Assembly (NCBI GenBank): GCA_020186115.1
Contig: WSYJ01000001.1
Span: 496,001-560,000 of the forward strand
DNA: 64,000 bases
Direction: 5' to 3'
Source: Histomonas meleagridis
Lineage: Eukaryota; Parabasalia; Tritrichomonadida; Dientamoebidae
The notes below the pieces were generated by a model. The model saw only the letters and a list, made by a program, of their open reading frames with translations. It was not told where the DNA came from and made no database searches. The position numbers and the translations under genes are program-made. Below are positions 31,247-39,620 of the stretch, one piece after another (position 1 is the stretch's first letter; the number at the start of each line of letters is the position of its first letter).

Positions 31247-32446
31247 ATGTCGGATACAAAACTTGTAGAAGAAATACTAAACATTATAAAAACAGATGAT
31301 GATGTTTCATTAAAAAGCAAAATAGAAAGTGGAATTTCAGTTGATGTACCTTTTCCACCTGAATTAGATTGTGAACCAGAAATCATGAAGAATGGTGTTC
31401 CATTAATATGCGCAGCATCATTTTATGGTTCTACGAAATGCATCCGTCTCCTTGTTTCTCTTGGATGTGATAAAAACAATGCAGATGATGAAGGATTTAC
31501 AGCTTCTTATTATGCTTCATATGCAGGCAAAATCGAAATATTAGACCTATTAAAAGAGTTAGGTTTTGAAATCAAAGGATGTGGCCAAGCAGCTCTTAAA
31601 AGCCATAATTTAGAAACATTTAAGAAACTTCTTCAATTAAAATACATTAATATCGATGACAAAGACTTTTATAATACCACATATCTTCACCATGCAGCAT
31701 TTGATGGTTTTGTTGAAGCCGCGAAGTTTCTTGTAAGTGAAACCAAAATAGATCTTAATGCTAAAGACCGAGATATTTCTATTAATTTTTTGGAATTTCA
31801 TTAAAATTTTTCGAACAGCACTTCATTTAGCAGCGGGTAATGGTAATTACGAAATTTGCCAAATCCTTTTAAGTCAAAAAGGTCGAATTGATACTGAAAT
31901 TAAAGATATTTATTCTTTTGTTAAAATGTTTCTTTTGTAAATTTTATGGAAAATTGCCAATTACATATGCCGCGATTCAAGGCGAATATAAAATTGTTGA
32001 ACTATTCCTTGGCGGACCAGTTAATGAAGTTCAAAGTGATGGAATGTCTCCTCTAATGAGAAGTGCCGCATATGGAAAAGCTGCATTAACAAAGTTCTTA
32101 TTAGAAATTCCGGATATTAATGTTAACTTACAAAATGATGATGGAATGGCCGCAATACATTTTGCGATTAAAGAAAAACAAGTTTATTGTGCACAGTTAC
32201 TTTTAAATGATGAAAGGATTAATCCAAACATTCAAGATAATGAAGGAATTCATTTCTTGGTTTTAGAACTCCTCTTCATTACGCTGCAAAGAAGAAAATG
32301 ATGGAAATCATTAAAACACTTCTTAAAACTAAAGGAATAAATATAAACATAGAGAATAAGGCAGGAGTTCTTTTATAGCTTTTAAGACACCAATGCAAGA
32401 GTTAAATGAGTTAATTGAAAGACCTTCGAAACAACCAAAAGATTAA
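31247..32446 (+). CDS. Ankyrin-repeat protein whose frame needs six 17-nt inserts to be skipped
   Basis: About ten ankyrin modules are readable. The first 180 codons are continuous to L-N-A-K-D-R-D. The frame then breaks at 31775-31814, 31908-31953, 32248-32264 and 32367-32383. Omitting 17-mers at 31775-31791, 31795-31811, 31908-31924, 31928-31944, 32248-32264 and 32367-32383 gives perfect ankyrin loops (D-R-D-G-R-T-A-L, D-N-Y-G-K-L-P-I, D-N-E-G-R-T-P-L, N-K-A-G-K-T-P-M) and one open frame to the TAA at 32444-32446. The count fits: 1200 minus 102 is 1098 nt, or 366 codons. Repeats without inserts lie between them. No GT-AG borders are shared by the inserts. If they are not removed, the product ends at 31804 after 185 residues. 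This is the cleanest of the three ankyrin loci. Confidence 0.65.
31775..32383 (+). repeat. Six 17-nt inserts in ankyrin loops, locus B
   Basis: Two pairs and two singles. The pair at 31775-31791 and 31795-31811 flanks a lone GGA codon. The pair at 31908-31924 and 31928-31944 flanks a lone AAT codon. The singles at 32248-32264 and 32367-32383 lie between the loop Gly codon GGA and the codon before Thr. They read ATTCATTTCTTGGTTTT and GTTCTTTTATAGCTTTT. Confidence 0.65.
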
Positions 32447-32519
32447 ATAAACAAATAAATTTAAACTTTTTTTTTACATAGTTCAAAATTTTTTTTTTTT
32501 TTAATTACATGAATGTTTA

Positions 32520-33518
32520 TTAAGCGCTAAACAAAGATAAAAATGTTTCGATATTAGGAAGTAATGCTGTCTTCAGCAATTCAATTGCTTGTTGATACAA
32601 ATTACCTCCTGTTTCTTCAAGAAATGTGTGCTTCTTTTTTGAAACTAAATCTATTACAACTTTATTTAATTCTTCAATACACATGTATAAAGTTTTTGGA
32701 TTTTCATTTATGATAAGATGTTTTACTATTTCATGATTAATTGGTTTATTAATACAATTTAAAGAGTATATCAGAATACTTAAGGCAACTGTTGAAGGAT
32801 TATATTTAAGAAAAGAAGAAAATTGAAATAATATTTCACTTAATGTAAATATTAAATGAAATAATGTTTGATCATAACCAATGTTATCTTCAATTATTTC
32901 TACAAATTCCCATTCGTTTGGAAGTGAAATATTATAATTTAAAGCATCAAGAATTTCTGTTTCGCATTTAGTAAAATCATGCGTTGTAAACTCACCATCA
33001 CATTCACCAATTAAATCTATTGCATTAACAAGTGATGGACATATATATTTTGATGAAATCCATAAACATGTAGCTGCATAAAGTTGAATGCATTTTGTAT
33101 TAGCATTAATTTTAAGTAAGGAATGATCAAAAATTGCAACAGCTAAAGAGAAAACAGATTTTCTGAGAGAAAAGTGGTAACATAATTTCCCAATCCATCC
33201 CACAACATGATATCTGAGAATTGATGTTATTCCAATTTGAGATAAATCAATTGGTTCAATTGTCTTTTGTCTTTGATAAAGTGCATTTAAAAACTCCTTG
33301 AAAAGTCTGTTATTTGATGATTTGGGTTTTATTTTTTTTGGCGTAAATGATTGAAATTTTAATGCTTTTGAATGATTTGGAGATACGTTCTCAAAACTTG
33401 CAAGTGGCCTTCTTATGCGATGTACTCTTGTAGGTGATGGTGAAAAAGAAGGACGTCTTGCCATTTTGGAAGTCATTCTTTGATTTGTCCTGTACGTTAA
33501 ATTTGCCGATAGGAACAT
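32520..33518 (-). CDS. Cyclin (N-terminal cyclin box) protein
   Basis: The 332-residue protein carries a cyclin box at about 95-215: R-Y-H-V-V-G-W-I-G-K-L-C, then F-S-L-A-V-A-I-F-D-H, then L-Y-A-A-T-C-L-W-I-S-S-K-Y and D-F-T-K-C-E-T-E-I-L-D-A-L. The I-S-S-K-Y element is the hallmark of cyclins that activate CDKs. A second, weaker fold follows. The N-terminus is basic and Ser/Pro-rich, as in regulated mitotic cyclins. The ATG at 33518 is chosen because an initiator lies just upstream at 33522-33526 on the reverse strand; ATGs at 33476 and 33464 are alternatives. Divergent to the coiled-coil gene. Confidence 0.85.
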   Translation of the reverse strand: MFLSANLTYRTNQRMTSKMARRPSFSPSPTRVHRIRRPLASFENVSPNHSKALKFQSFTPKKIKPKSSNNRLFKEFLNALYQRQKTIEPIDLSQIGITSILRYHVVGWIGKLCYHFSLRKSVFSLAVAIFDHSLLKINANTKCIQLYAATCLWISSKYICPSLVNAIDLIGECDGEFTTHDFTKCETEILDALNYNISLPNEWEFVEIIEDNIGYDQTLFHLIFTLSEILFQFSSFLKYNPSTVALSILIYSLNCINKPINHEIVKHLIINENPKTLYMCIEELNKVVIDLVSKKKHTFLEETGGNLYQQAIELLKTALLPNIETFLSLFSA

Positions 33519-33521
33519 TTG

Positions 33522-33526
33522 AATGA
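33522..33526 (-). promoter_or_regulatory. Trichomonad initiator TCATT of the cyclin gene
   Basis: TCATT on the reverse strand with its A six nt upstream of the ATG at 33518, in the short spacer shared with the divergent coiled-coil gene. Confidence 0.5.
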
Positions 33527-33632
33527 GCAAGTTGCTTCAAGTATTCAAAAGTTTTATCTGATTTTTTGGCTGAACGCATCAAATATTTGCCATTCTGATT
33601 GTGGGAAAATATTTTATGCCCAATTTTATTTT

Positions 33633-34724
33633 ATGAAAAAATATAATAGCGAAGAATATGAATCTATAACCCAATATCTAAAAACATCTACTGAAAGTAT
33701 TGTCAATTCAAAAATTAATGCTCAAAATAAAAAATTTCATATCGATCCATCTTTTGTTTCCACACAATTAATCGATATTCTTCAAAAATCTCTCAAAAAC
33801 GAAAAAGAAAAATATATTCAAAAGTTAATTTCTAAGTTGGATAATATCAACGAAGAGAAAAATTTTATAGAAAACGATTTAATTTCTTTTCGAAACAAAA
33901 CGGAGAAAGAAATACAGAGGTATGGCCTTGAAAATAAAATTCTTAGAAATAAATTATCCTCTCTTGAAGAAGAAAATTTTCAACAAGATCTTATTCCAAA
34001 TGAACTTGTTTCTAGTCTTCAATTTACAGCTCAAAACCTTTCATGTGAGATTGAGTCACTCCGTTTTTCTGTTCAAAAAATGCAAAGACAACAAATCAAA
34101 ATTATTCATAAAGCCAAAAAACTTTGCACACAACAGCTTCAAAATTCTTATTCTAACGTTACCAAAAAGTATAAAGAGAAAATCAATAAACTAAATTATA
34201 TTCTTCAAAATGAAGAAAATAAATTTAATGATACAAAGAACAAAGCGCAAAAAGTTTTAGATGCTGTTTTCGAGATGACTCCAAACAAAGCGCATTCGAA
34301 TATAACAGCAGAGAATCTTTATGATAAAATAGATGAAATGAAAGAATTTGTACAAAATGCAATAAAATATCATAGAAAAATTGAAACAGAAAAGTTAAAA
34401 CTGAAAATCGAAAATTATTTTCCTGGAATCGAATTGAATAATGAAGAAACAATTAATGATTCTTTTTGTAAATATATTGATAAAATCGAAAGTGAATCAG
34501 ATTATATCAATGTTTTAAAGCAAGAGAAAGATAAAGAAAAACAGATGGAAGAAGAGTTGAGAAAATGTTTAGAGAAGTTAGAACATATAAATAATGTGAA
34601 TAAGGATAATCAAAATAGAGATTTGAGTGGAGAATTCTTGAGATTAAAGTCCAATTGGGATTTACAAAGAAAAAATCTTAATGAAAAAATGGATTTATTT
34701 CGAGAAATTCGAATAGATATTTAA
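33633..34724 (+). CDS. Coiled-coil protein of unknown function
   Basis: The 363-residue product begins M-K-K-Y-N-S-E-E-Y. It is mostly long heptad-type helix rich in Lys, Glu, Asn and Leu (for example E-R-x-I-L-R-N-K-L-S-S-L-E-E-E and K-L-K-L-K-I-E-N). No enzyme or binding motif is visible. Such proteins are often cytoskeletal or tethering factors, but nothing here decides. The open frame extends 38 codons upstream into the cyclin promoter; that part is not coiled coil, so the ATG at 33633 is preferred. Confidence 0.6.
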   Translation: MKKYNSEEYESITQYLKTSTESIVNSKINAQNKKFHIDPSFVSTQLIDILQKSLKNEKEKYIQKLISKLDNINEEKNFIENDLISFRNKTEKEIQRYGLENKILRNKLSSLEEENFQQDLIPNELVSSLQFTAQNLSCEIESLRFSVQKMQRQQIKIIHKAKKLCTQQLQNSYSNVTKKYKEKINKLNYILQNEENKFNDTKNKAQKVLDAVFEMTPNKAHSNITAENLYDKIDEMKEFVQNAIKYHRKIETEKLKLKIENYFPGIELNNEETINDSFCKYIDKIESESDYINVLKQEKDKEKQMEEELRKCLEKLEHINNVNKDNQNRDLSGEFLRLKSNWDLQRKNLNEKMDLFREIRIDI

Positions 34725-34969
34725 TAAAATTTTTTGAAAATTCTTTTTCCTAATTGTTAGGAAAAAGGAATTTTTTAATACAAACATAAAAACAACGATT
34801 TTTTTGTAATGCATTTCAAATCTTTTTTTTTAATTGGAAAAATTAAAAACGCATATTTAAATATACGTTTAACATTTCAGCTATCGGCTATGATTTTGAC
34901 CTTACTTAATTCGAACTAAGCAAGTCAATTAAAAAAACATCCCTTTTGTGGCGGTTTTGCCATGGTCAA

Positions 34970-34980
34970 TCATTTTCATT
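34970..34980 (+). promoter_or_regulatory. Two overlapping-range initiators TCATT of the Ran gene
   Basis: TCATT occurs at 34970-34974 and 34976-34980, 10 and 4 nt upstream (counted from the A) of the ATG at 34982. They show that the in-frame ATG at 34982, not upstream codons, starts the protein. Confidence 0.6.
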
Positions 34981-34981
34981 T

Positions 34982-35614
34982 ATGCAGGCAAAACTTGTCC
35001 TTGTAGGAGATGGTGGCGTCGGAAAAACAACTTTTGTCAAACGCCATCAAACTGGTGAATTCGAAAAGAAGTATATCCCAACTCTTGGAGTTCAAGTTTC
35101 GCAATTATCTTTCCAGACTACACATGGTGTTTTAACATATAACATTTGGGATACAGCAGGTCAAGAACGTTTTGGCGGTCTTCGTGAAGGTTATTATCTT
35201 GAAGCAAATTGTGCCATCATCATGTTCGACGTTACTTCACCAACAACATATCGTAACGTCCCAACATGGCACCGTGATCTTGTTCGTGTATGTCCAAACA
35301 TTCCAATTGTTCTTGTTGGTAACAAAATTGATGTTCGTGACAGGAAAGTTCAAGCAAAGCGTGTTATTTTCCACAAGAAGAACAACATGAGATACTTTGA
35401 AATCTCAGCAAAGAGTAACTACCACTTTGAACTTCCATTCCTTTCATTAGCTCGTTCATTGTCAGGCGATCCAAATCTCCAATTCACCACAGCAACTGTT
35501 TTAATGCCACCAGAAGTTGAAATGGATCCAAATCTTGCTGCACAATATGAAGCTGAACTTCAACAAGCAGAAGCTATTCCACTTCCAGAAGATGATAATG
35601 ATTTCCTTAATTAA
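34982..35614 (+). CDS. Ran small GTPase
   Basis: This 210-residue GTPase drives nuclear transport and spindle assembly in other eukaryotes. It shows all G motifs: [10 protein letters not shown] (P-loop), the switch I Thr in Y-I-P-T-L-G-V, W-D-T-A-G-Q-E (switch II), G-N-K-I-D (N-K-x-D) and E-I-S-A-K-S. Ran-specific marks are F-V-K-R-H-x-T-G-E-F near the start, [13 protein letters not shown], and an acidic C-terminus (P-L-P-E-D-D-N-D-F) that replaces the prenylated Cys tail of other Ras-family members. The length equals that of Ran elsewhere. Codons are less AT-rich than in the neighbours, which fits high expression. Confidence 0.95.
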   Translation: MQAKLVLVGDGGVGKTTFVKRHQTGEFEKKYIPTLGVQVSQLSFQTTHGVLTYNIWDTAGQERFGGLREGYYLEANCAIIMFDVTSPTTYRNVPTWHRDLVRVCPNIPIVLVGNKIDVRDRKVQAKRVIFHKKNNMRYFEISAKSNYHFELPFLSLARSLSGDPNLQFTTATVLMPPEVEMDPNLAAQYEAELQQAEAIPLPEDDNDFLN

Positions 35615-35842
35615 AGTTTCAAGTTTTTAACATTTTTTTTATAAACAACCAAGACATACATCAAATCAGAAGGAAACATAAAGAAACAATATTCTAAATA
35701 AATAGTCAAATAAAAATCAAAAGTTATCTTCGGTTAAACAACTTTTTGAATACTTATTTACTTCACTTTTATCGGTGTAAAGTTTTTAATTTTTAAGACG
35801 ATAATGGGTTTAACGTACATAATGTTAACGTCAAATTTAACT

Positions 35843-35847
35843 TCATT
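35843..35847 (+). promoter_or_regulatory. Trichomonad initiator TCATT of the Myb gene
   Basis: TCATT with its A four nt before the ATG at 35849, the same arrangement as at Ran. It favours that ATG over the in-frame one at 35804. Confidence 0.5.
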
Positions 35848-35848
35848 T

Positions 35849-36658
35849 ATGGAGTTAGTCGCTCTTGCACCAACCAGAAACAGAAAGCAACATGTTTATT
35901 CATCTTCAAAAAGGACTATTTGGACACCAGAAGAAGATGAACTCTTAATTACATTGATGACAAATAATCAAACAAATTCTTGGAGCGTCTTGGCAAAGTA
36001 CTTCCCAAACAAAACTGCACCACAAATCTCTGGAAGATGGGAAAAGGTATTAAACCCACAACTTGTGAAAGGGTCTTGGACACGTGAAGAGGATGAAATA
36101 ATCTTGGATTTTGTTAAAAAAAATGGAGTAAAAGACTGGGCAAAACTAGCTCTCCTCCTCAACGGAAGAACAGGAAAACAATGTAGAGAGCGTTTCAAGA
36201 ATCATTTAGATTCAAATGTTGTGCGTACTCCATGGACTCAAGAAGAAGATGAAAGACTAATCGAATATCATAACAAACTAGGAAACCAATGGACAAAAAT
36301 ATCTCCATATTTCCCAGGACGTTCAGATAATTGTATTAAGAATCGATGGAATAGCACCTTAAGAAAAAGAATCGAGAGAATGCAAAAAGGTGAGCCATTA
36401 GTACAAAAGAGAGGAAGAAAACCAAAGTCCAATGAAATACCAAAACCAGAAATAGAAATTGTACAATATGATCAAATAGAAGCCTGCTCATCACCCAACA
36501 TTTCCGATGTACAATCAAAAATAATTCACTTGGCGCCAATTGCATTTGAACCTTTTTCTTTGTTTAGACAGAATTTTAATCAACCAACGATTTGCCCAAC
36601 ACTAGAGCAAAGTCGGAATGACTTAGAAAGGTTGCTTAGTGCAAGGATTATAGATTAA
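35849..36658 (+). CDS. Three-repeat Myb DNA-binding protein
   Basis: The 269-residue protein has three Myb repeats at about 22-170. Each has spaced Trp or aromatic residues: W-T-P-E-E-D ... I-S-G-R-W; W-T-R-E-E-D ... C-R-E-R-F-K-N-H-L; and W-T-Q-E-E-D ... C-I-K-N-R-W-N. The second and third match the R2R3 DNA-contact helices closely. A basic stretch (K-R-G-R-K-P-K) after the repeats could be a nuclear signal. It is a likely transcription factor; trichomonads use many Myb proteins, some acting on the initiator region, but the target here is unknown. Start chosen from the initiator at 35843. Confidence 0.9.
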   Translation: MELVALAPTRNRKQHVYSSSKRTIWTPEEDELLITLMTNNQTNSWSVLAKYFPNKTAPQISGRWEKVLNPQLVKGSWTREEDEIILDFVKKNGVKDWAKLALLLNGRTGKQCRERFKNHLDSNVVRTPWTQEEDERLIEYHNKLGNQWTKISPYFPGRSDNCIKNRWNSTLRKRIERMQKGEPLVQKRGRKPKSNEIPKPEIEIVQYDQIEACSSPNISDVQSKIIHLAPIAFEPFSLFRQNFNQPTICPTLEQSRNDLERLLSARIID

Positions 36659-37372
36659 TTTGTTTCTTACAAGAAAATAATTGAGTAAAAATAGCTATGA
36701 GCGAAACCTTTGAGAAACCATTATTTTGTGAATTTCTTTGAAGTTGAATTTATGTTTCATAAAAACTTTTCGATCATATATTTTTATCCAAAAATTGTTG
36801 TGCCCTCCTGAAAATCCAATTATCATTTCTCGAGAAATCAGTATTTTATTAGAAAAAAATTTTCAATGAAATTCAATGATTTGCGGGTAGAACACCTCAC
36901 CTCACTTTTCTAATTTTTGCTCAAAAATCATCATTTCATATTTATATACCTTTAACTTTATTTATCATTTTCGACAAATAATTGTAGGAAATTCATTTCA
37001 AAATAAAATTATATCAATTCCCGAAGAAATGTCTTTCATTACTTGAATTTATCTATTCAAATCAAAAAAAACATAATTTGATATTAACTCGATGATGAAA
37101 GTGTTTATAAACAATTAAACATTCATTTTCTCCAAGTCAAACATATACCATTTCTCAGTAACAGTTTAGTGTGTTTCAAATTTTTAGGAATATATTCAAT
37201 TGAATTTCCTATCGTGTGTCAGCTTGTTTACAATCTCTCACAAAAGCACGCATATAAAAAGTGTAAAAATTATCGTAGCAGGTTAAAACGCTTTTTATTC
37301 AAAAATTGGGTTTTCGGTTTGAATTTGTGTTGTTTACGATCGAGCAGGTGAGGAATCCAACCGACGTCACAA
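36659..37372. other. Intergenic region
   Basis: About 710 nt with no supported gene. A 60-codon open frame at 37169-37351 has no recognisable feature. Confidence 0.4.
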
Positions 37373-37377
37373 TCATT
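37373..37377 (+). promoter_or_regulatory. Trichomonad initiator TCATT of the alpha-amylase gene
   Basis: TCATT with its A five nt before the ATG at 37380. Confidence 0.6.
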
Positions 37378-37379
37378 CC

Positions 37380-38855
37380 ATGTTATTGCTTCTGATGGGC
37401 ATAGCATATTCATACAGTAAACCCACCCAACTTCTTGAAATCACAACTCGTCCTTATCTTTACAAGTTAGGACTTAAACTTGGAAAGACAGTTACTCTTC
37501 GTGACATCCCACAATCCGAATTCGATGATTGGAAAGCCAAAGGATTCCAATGGGTTTGGTTCATGGGCGTTTGGCAAGTAGGACCAAATGGTGTTCAACA
37601 TTCTAAGACTGATGCCGGTTGCATTGCCGGATATGATGTTAACTGCCCAGGCTGGACAGAAGAAGATGTCATTGGTTCACCATATGCCATTGTTAAATAT
37701 GATGTTAATGTTGACATTGGAACTCTTGATGATCTCAAATGGGTTCGTGAACAACTTAAAGCACGCGGAATCAAATTAATGCTTGACTTTGTACCAAACC
37801 ACTCAGCCACAGATGCACCAGAAGTTACCGAAAAGCCAAATTATTATATTCGTGCTCCACCTGGTGTTACAGATTCCACCCGTTATCTCAGCAATGGTGT
37901 TGCCTATGGATGTGCCGAATGGTGTTCTCCATGGATGGATACAGCCCAATTCAATTATTTCGATTATGAATTCCGTGGTCGTCAAATCCAAATATTAAAG
38001 AAAATCGCATCCTTAGCCGATGGCTGTCGTTGCGACATGTCCCATGTCATTCTCAAAGATGCATTTGAGAAATATTGGAAGACCGAACTCGATGCATATG
38101 GCTATACCAAACCAGAACGTGAATTTTGGGAAGAAGCCATCGAAGCAGTCAAGGCCGTATATCCTGATTTCATCTTCTTAGCCGAATCATATGGTGATAA
38201 TGAGGCCAAGCTTGTTTCACTCGGCTTTGACTATGCGTATGACAAGATCCCCTATGACAAGCTCACATACCAAGACCCGAGTGGCTTTATCCAAGAAATC
38301 CGCAATCGCAATAATGAGTATATGTCACATATGTGCTACTTCACTGAGAACCACGACGAAAAACGTGCAGTTGCGAACTTCTTTAACAACTACGATGCAG
38401 CTAACGCCGCAGCAGCAGCATTACTCACATTGCCTGGAATGAGATTCTTCAACCAAGACCAATGGCTTGGCCCTAAGAACAAGATCGACGTCCACTTGAG
38501 GCGAGCTAATGCCGAACCGCCCAATTCCGTCTGTGTATACTTCTACAGCAAATTGTTTGAGATATTGAAGATGGACGTAATGAGAAACGGCGAATTCCAA
38601 CAGTTGACGTGCGAAGGCGCAGCGATCTCCGCGTGGAAGTACAGCTTGGGCGACGAGCACATTTTGGTTACAGTCAACTTCGGCAGCGGCACAGCAGGAG
38701 GAGCAATCAAGCTCGACGACGCACCGCAATGCGATAAAATTACAGTGAAGGAGTTGTTGACCGGTGATAACTACGAAAGAAATGGATACGAATTAAGAAA
38801 CAGTGGTTTGTTTGTCATATTGGATCAGTACCAAGTGCAAATATTTAAGTACTAA
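37380..38855 (+). CDS. Secreted alpha-amylase-like glycoside hydrolase, family GH13
   Basis: The 491-residue protein begins with a short hydrophobic signal sequence (M-L-L-L-L-M-G-I-A-Y-S-Y-S). The GH13 barrel motifs are in order: D-F-V-P-N-H (region I), G-C-R-C-D-M-S-H (region II, Asp nucleophile), F-L-A-E-S-Y-G (region III, acid/base Glu) and T-E-N-H-D-E-K-R (region IV, Asp). A beta-rich C-terminal domain follows. It should cleave alpha-1,4-glucan such as starch or glycogen outside the cell or in vacuoles; this is inferred from family and signal. Base composition rises in GC towards the 3' third, unlike the neighbours. Prokaryote-like resemblance suggests possible transfer, but I cannot test that. 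Confidence 0.93.
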   Translation: MLLLLMGIAYSYSKPTQLLEITTRPYLYKLGLKLGKTVTLRDIPQSEFDDWKAKGFQWVWFMGVWQVGPNGVQHSKTDAGCIAGYDVNCPGWTEEDVIGSPYAIVKYDVNVDIGTLDDLKWVREQLKARGIKLMLDFVPNHSATDAPEVTEKPNYYIRAPPGVTDSTRYLSNGVAYGCAEWCSPWMDTAQFNYFDYEFRGRQIQILKKIASLADGCRCDMSHVILKDAFEKYWKTELDAYGYTKPEREFWEEAIEAVKAVYPDFIFLAESYGDNEAKLVSLGFDYAYDKIPYDKLTYQDPSGFIQEIRNRNNEYMSHMCYFTENHDEKRAVANFFNNYDAANAAAAALLTLPGMRFFNQDQWLGPKNKIDVHLRRANAEPPNSVCVYFYSKLFEILKMDVMRNGEFQQLTCEGAAISAWKYSLGDEHILVTVNFGSGTAGGAIKLDDAPQCDKITVKELLTGDNYERNGYELRNSGLFVILDQYQVQIFKY

Positions 38856-39620
38856 ATGGCCTTTTATTCAAAGTTTTTGGTAAATTTTTAAAATTTTTGA
38901 ACAAGAGTTACAAGAGCTCATTTATGGTCTTTCATTACATTTTATAAATATATAAAATAGGTATTTTTAAGTTATGTTGGTTGACACCAAAAAAAATTTC
39001 AAAAAATCTTGGTGTCCATTCAAAAGATATTCAAGTTGATATTTTTTAGAAATGCATATATCATGGAATAAAAAAAAAATTACGCAGAGGGAAATCTTGA
39101 AATATCTCATTACGAAAATGTAATGATAAAAAAATTATTTTTTACTCAAAACACCATCTCGTTTCTTTAATATAATCATTTTGTGAGTATATCTTCTATA
39201 TATAAACCAAAATAACACATTTTTTGGAAAGATAAATTCGTATTAGAATTGAAGAACGTTAAGTCCCTTCATGTTGTAGAGATATACTGAAAGCTACATT
39301 ATAATAGCGGGTGCAAAAAATTCAATACTTTTTCATTTTGTAGCATATCCAATTTATATCATGACATCGCAGTAGAAGCCGTCTTACACATGCGAAAATA
39401 ATGAAGTAGTTGCGGCAAAAAGCCCATTAGCCTTCTCTGCCATACCCCTCCAAATTGTGAATGAGGTTTTCGCCGTTTTTGGATACGAAAAATTTCAAAA
39501 AGTCTTCAATAGTGGGTTATGTATACAAAATATTTTTTACACCATTCAAATTAAACCAATAAACAGAAATATTGATCGATGTTTAACGGTTGTTTTTTAT
39601 TCAATTGAATTGCTTTCTCC
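38856..39620. other. Intergenic region
   Basis: About 765 nt of AT-rich spacer. An open frame at 39457-39804 overlaps the next gene out of frame and is not supported. Confidence 0.4.
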
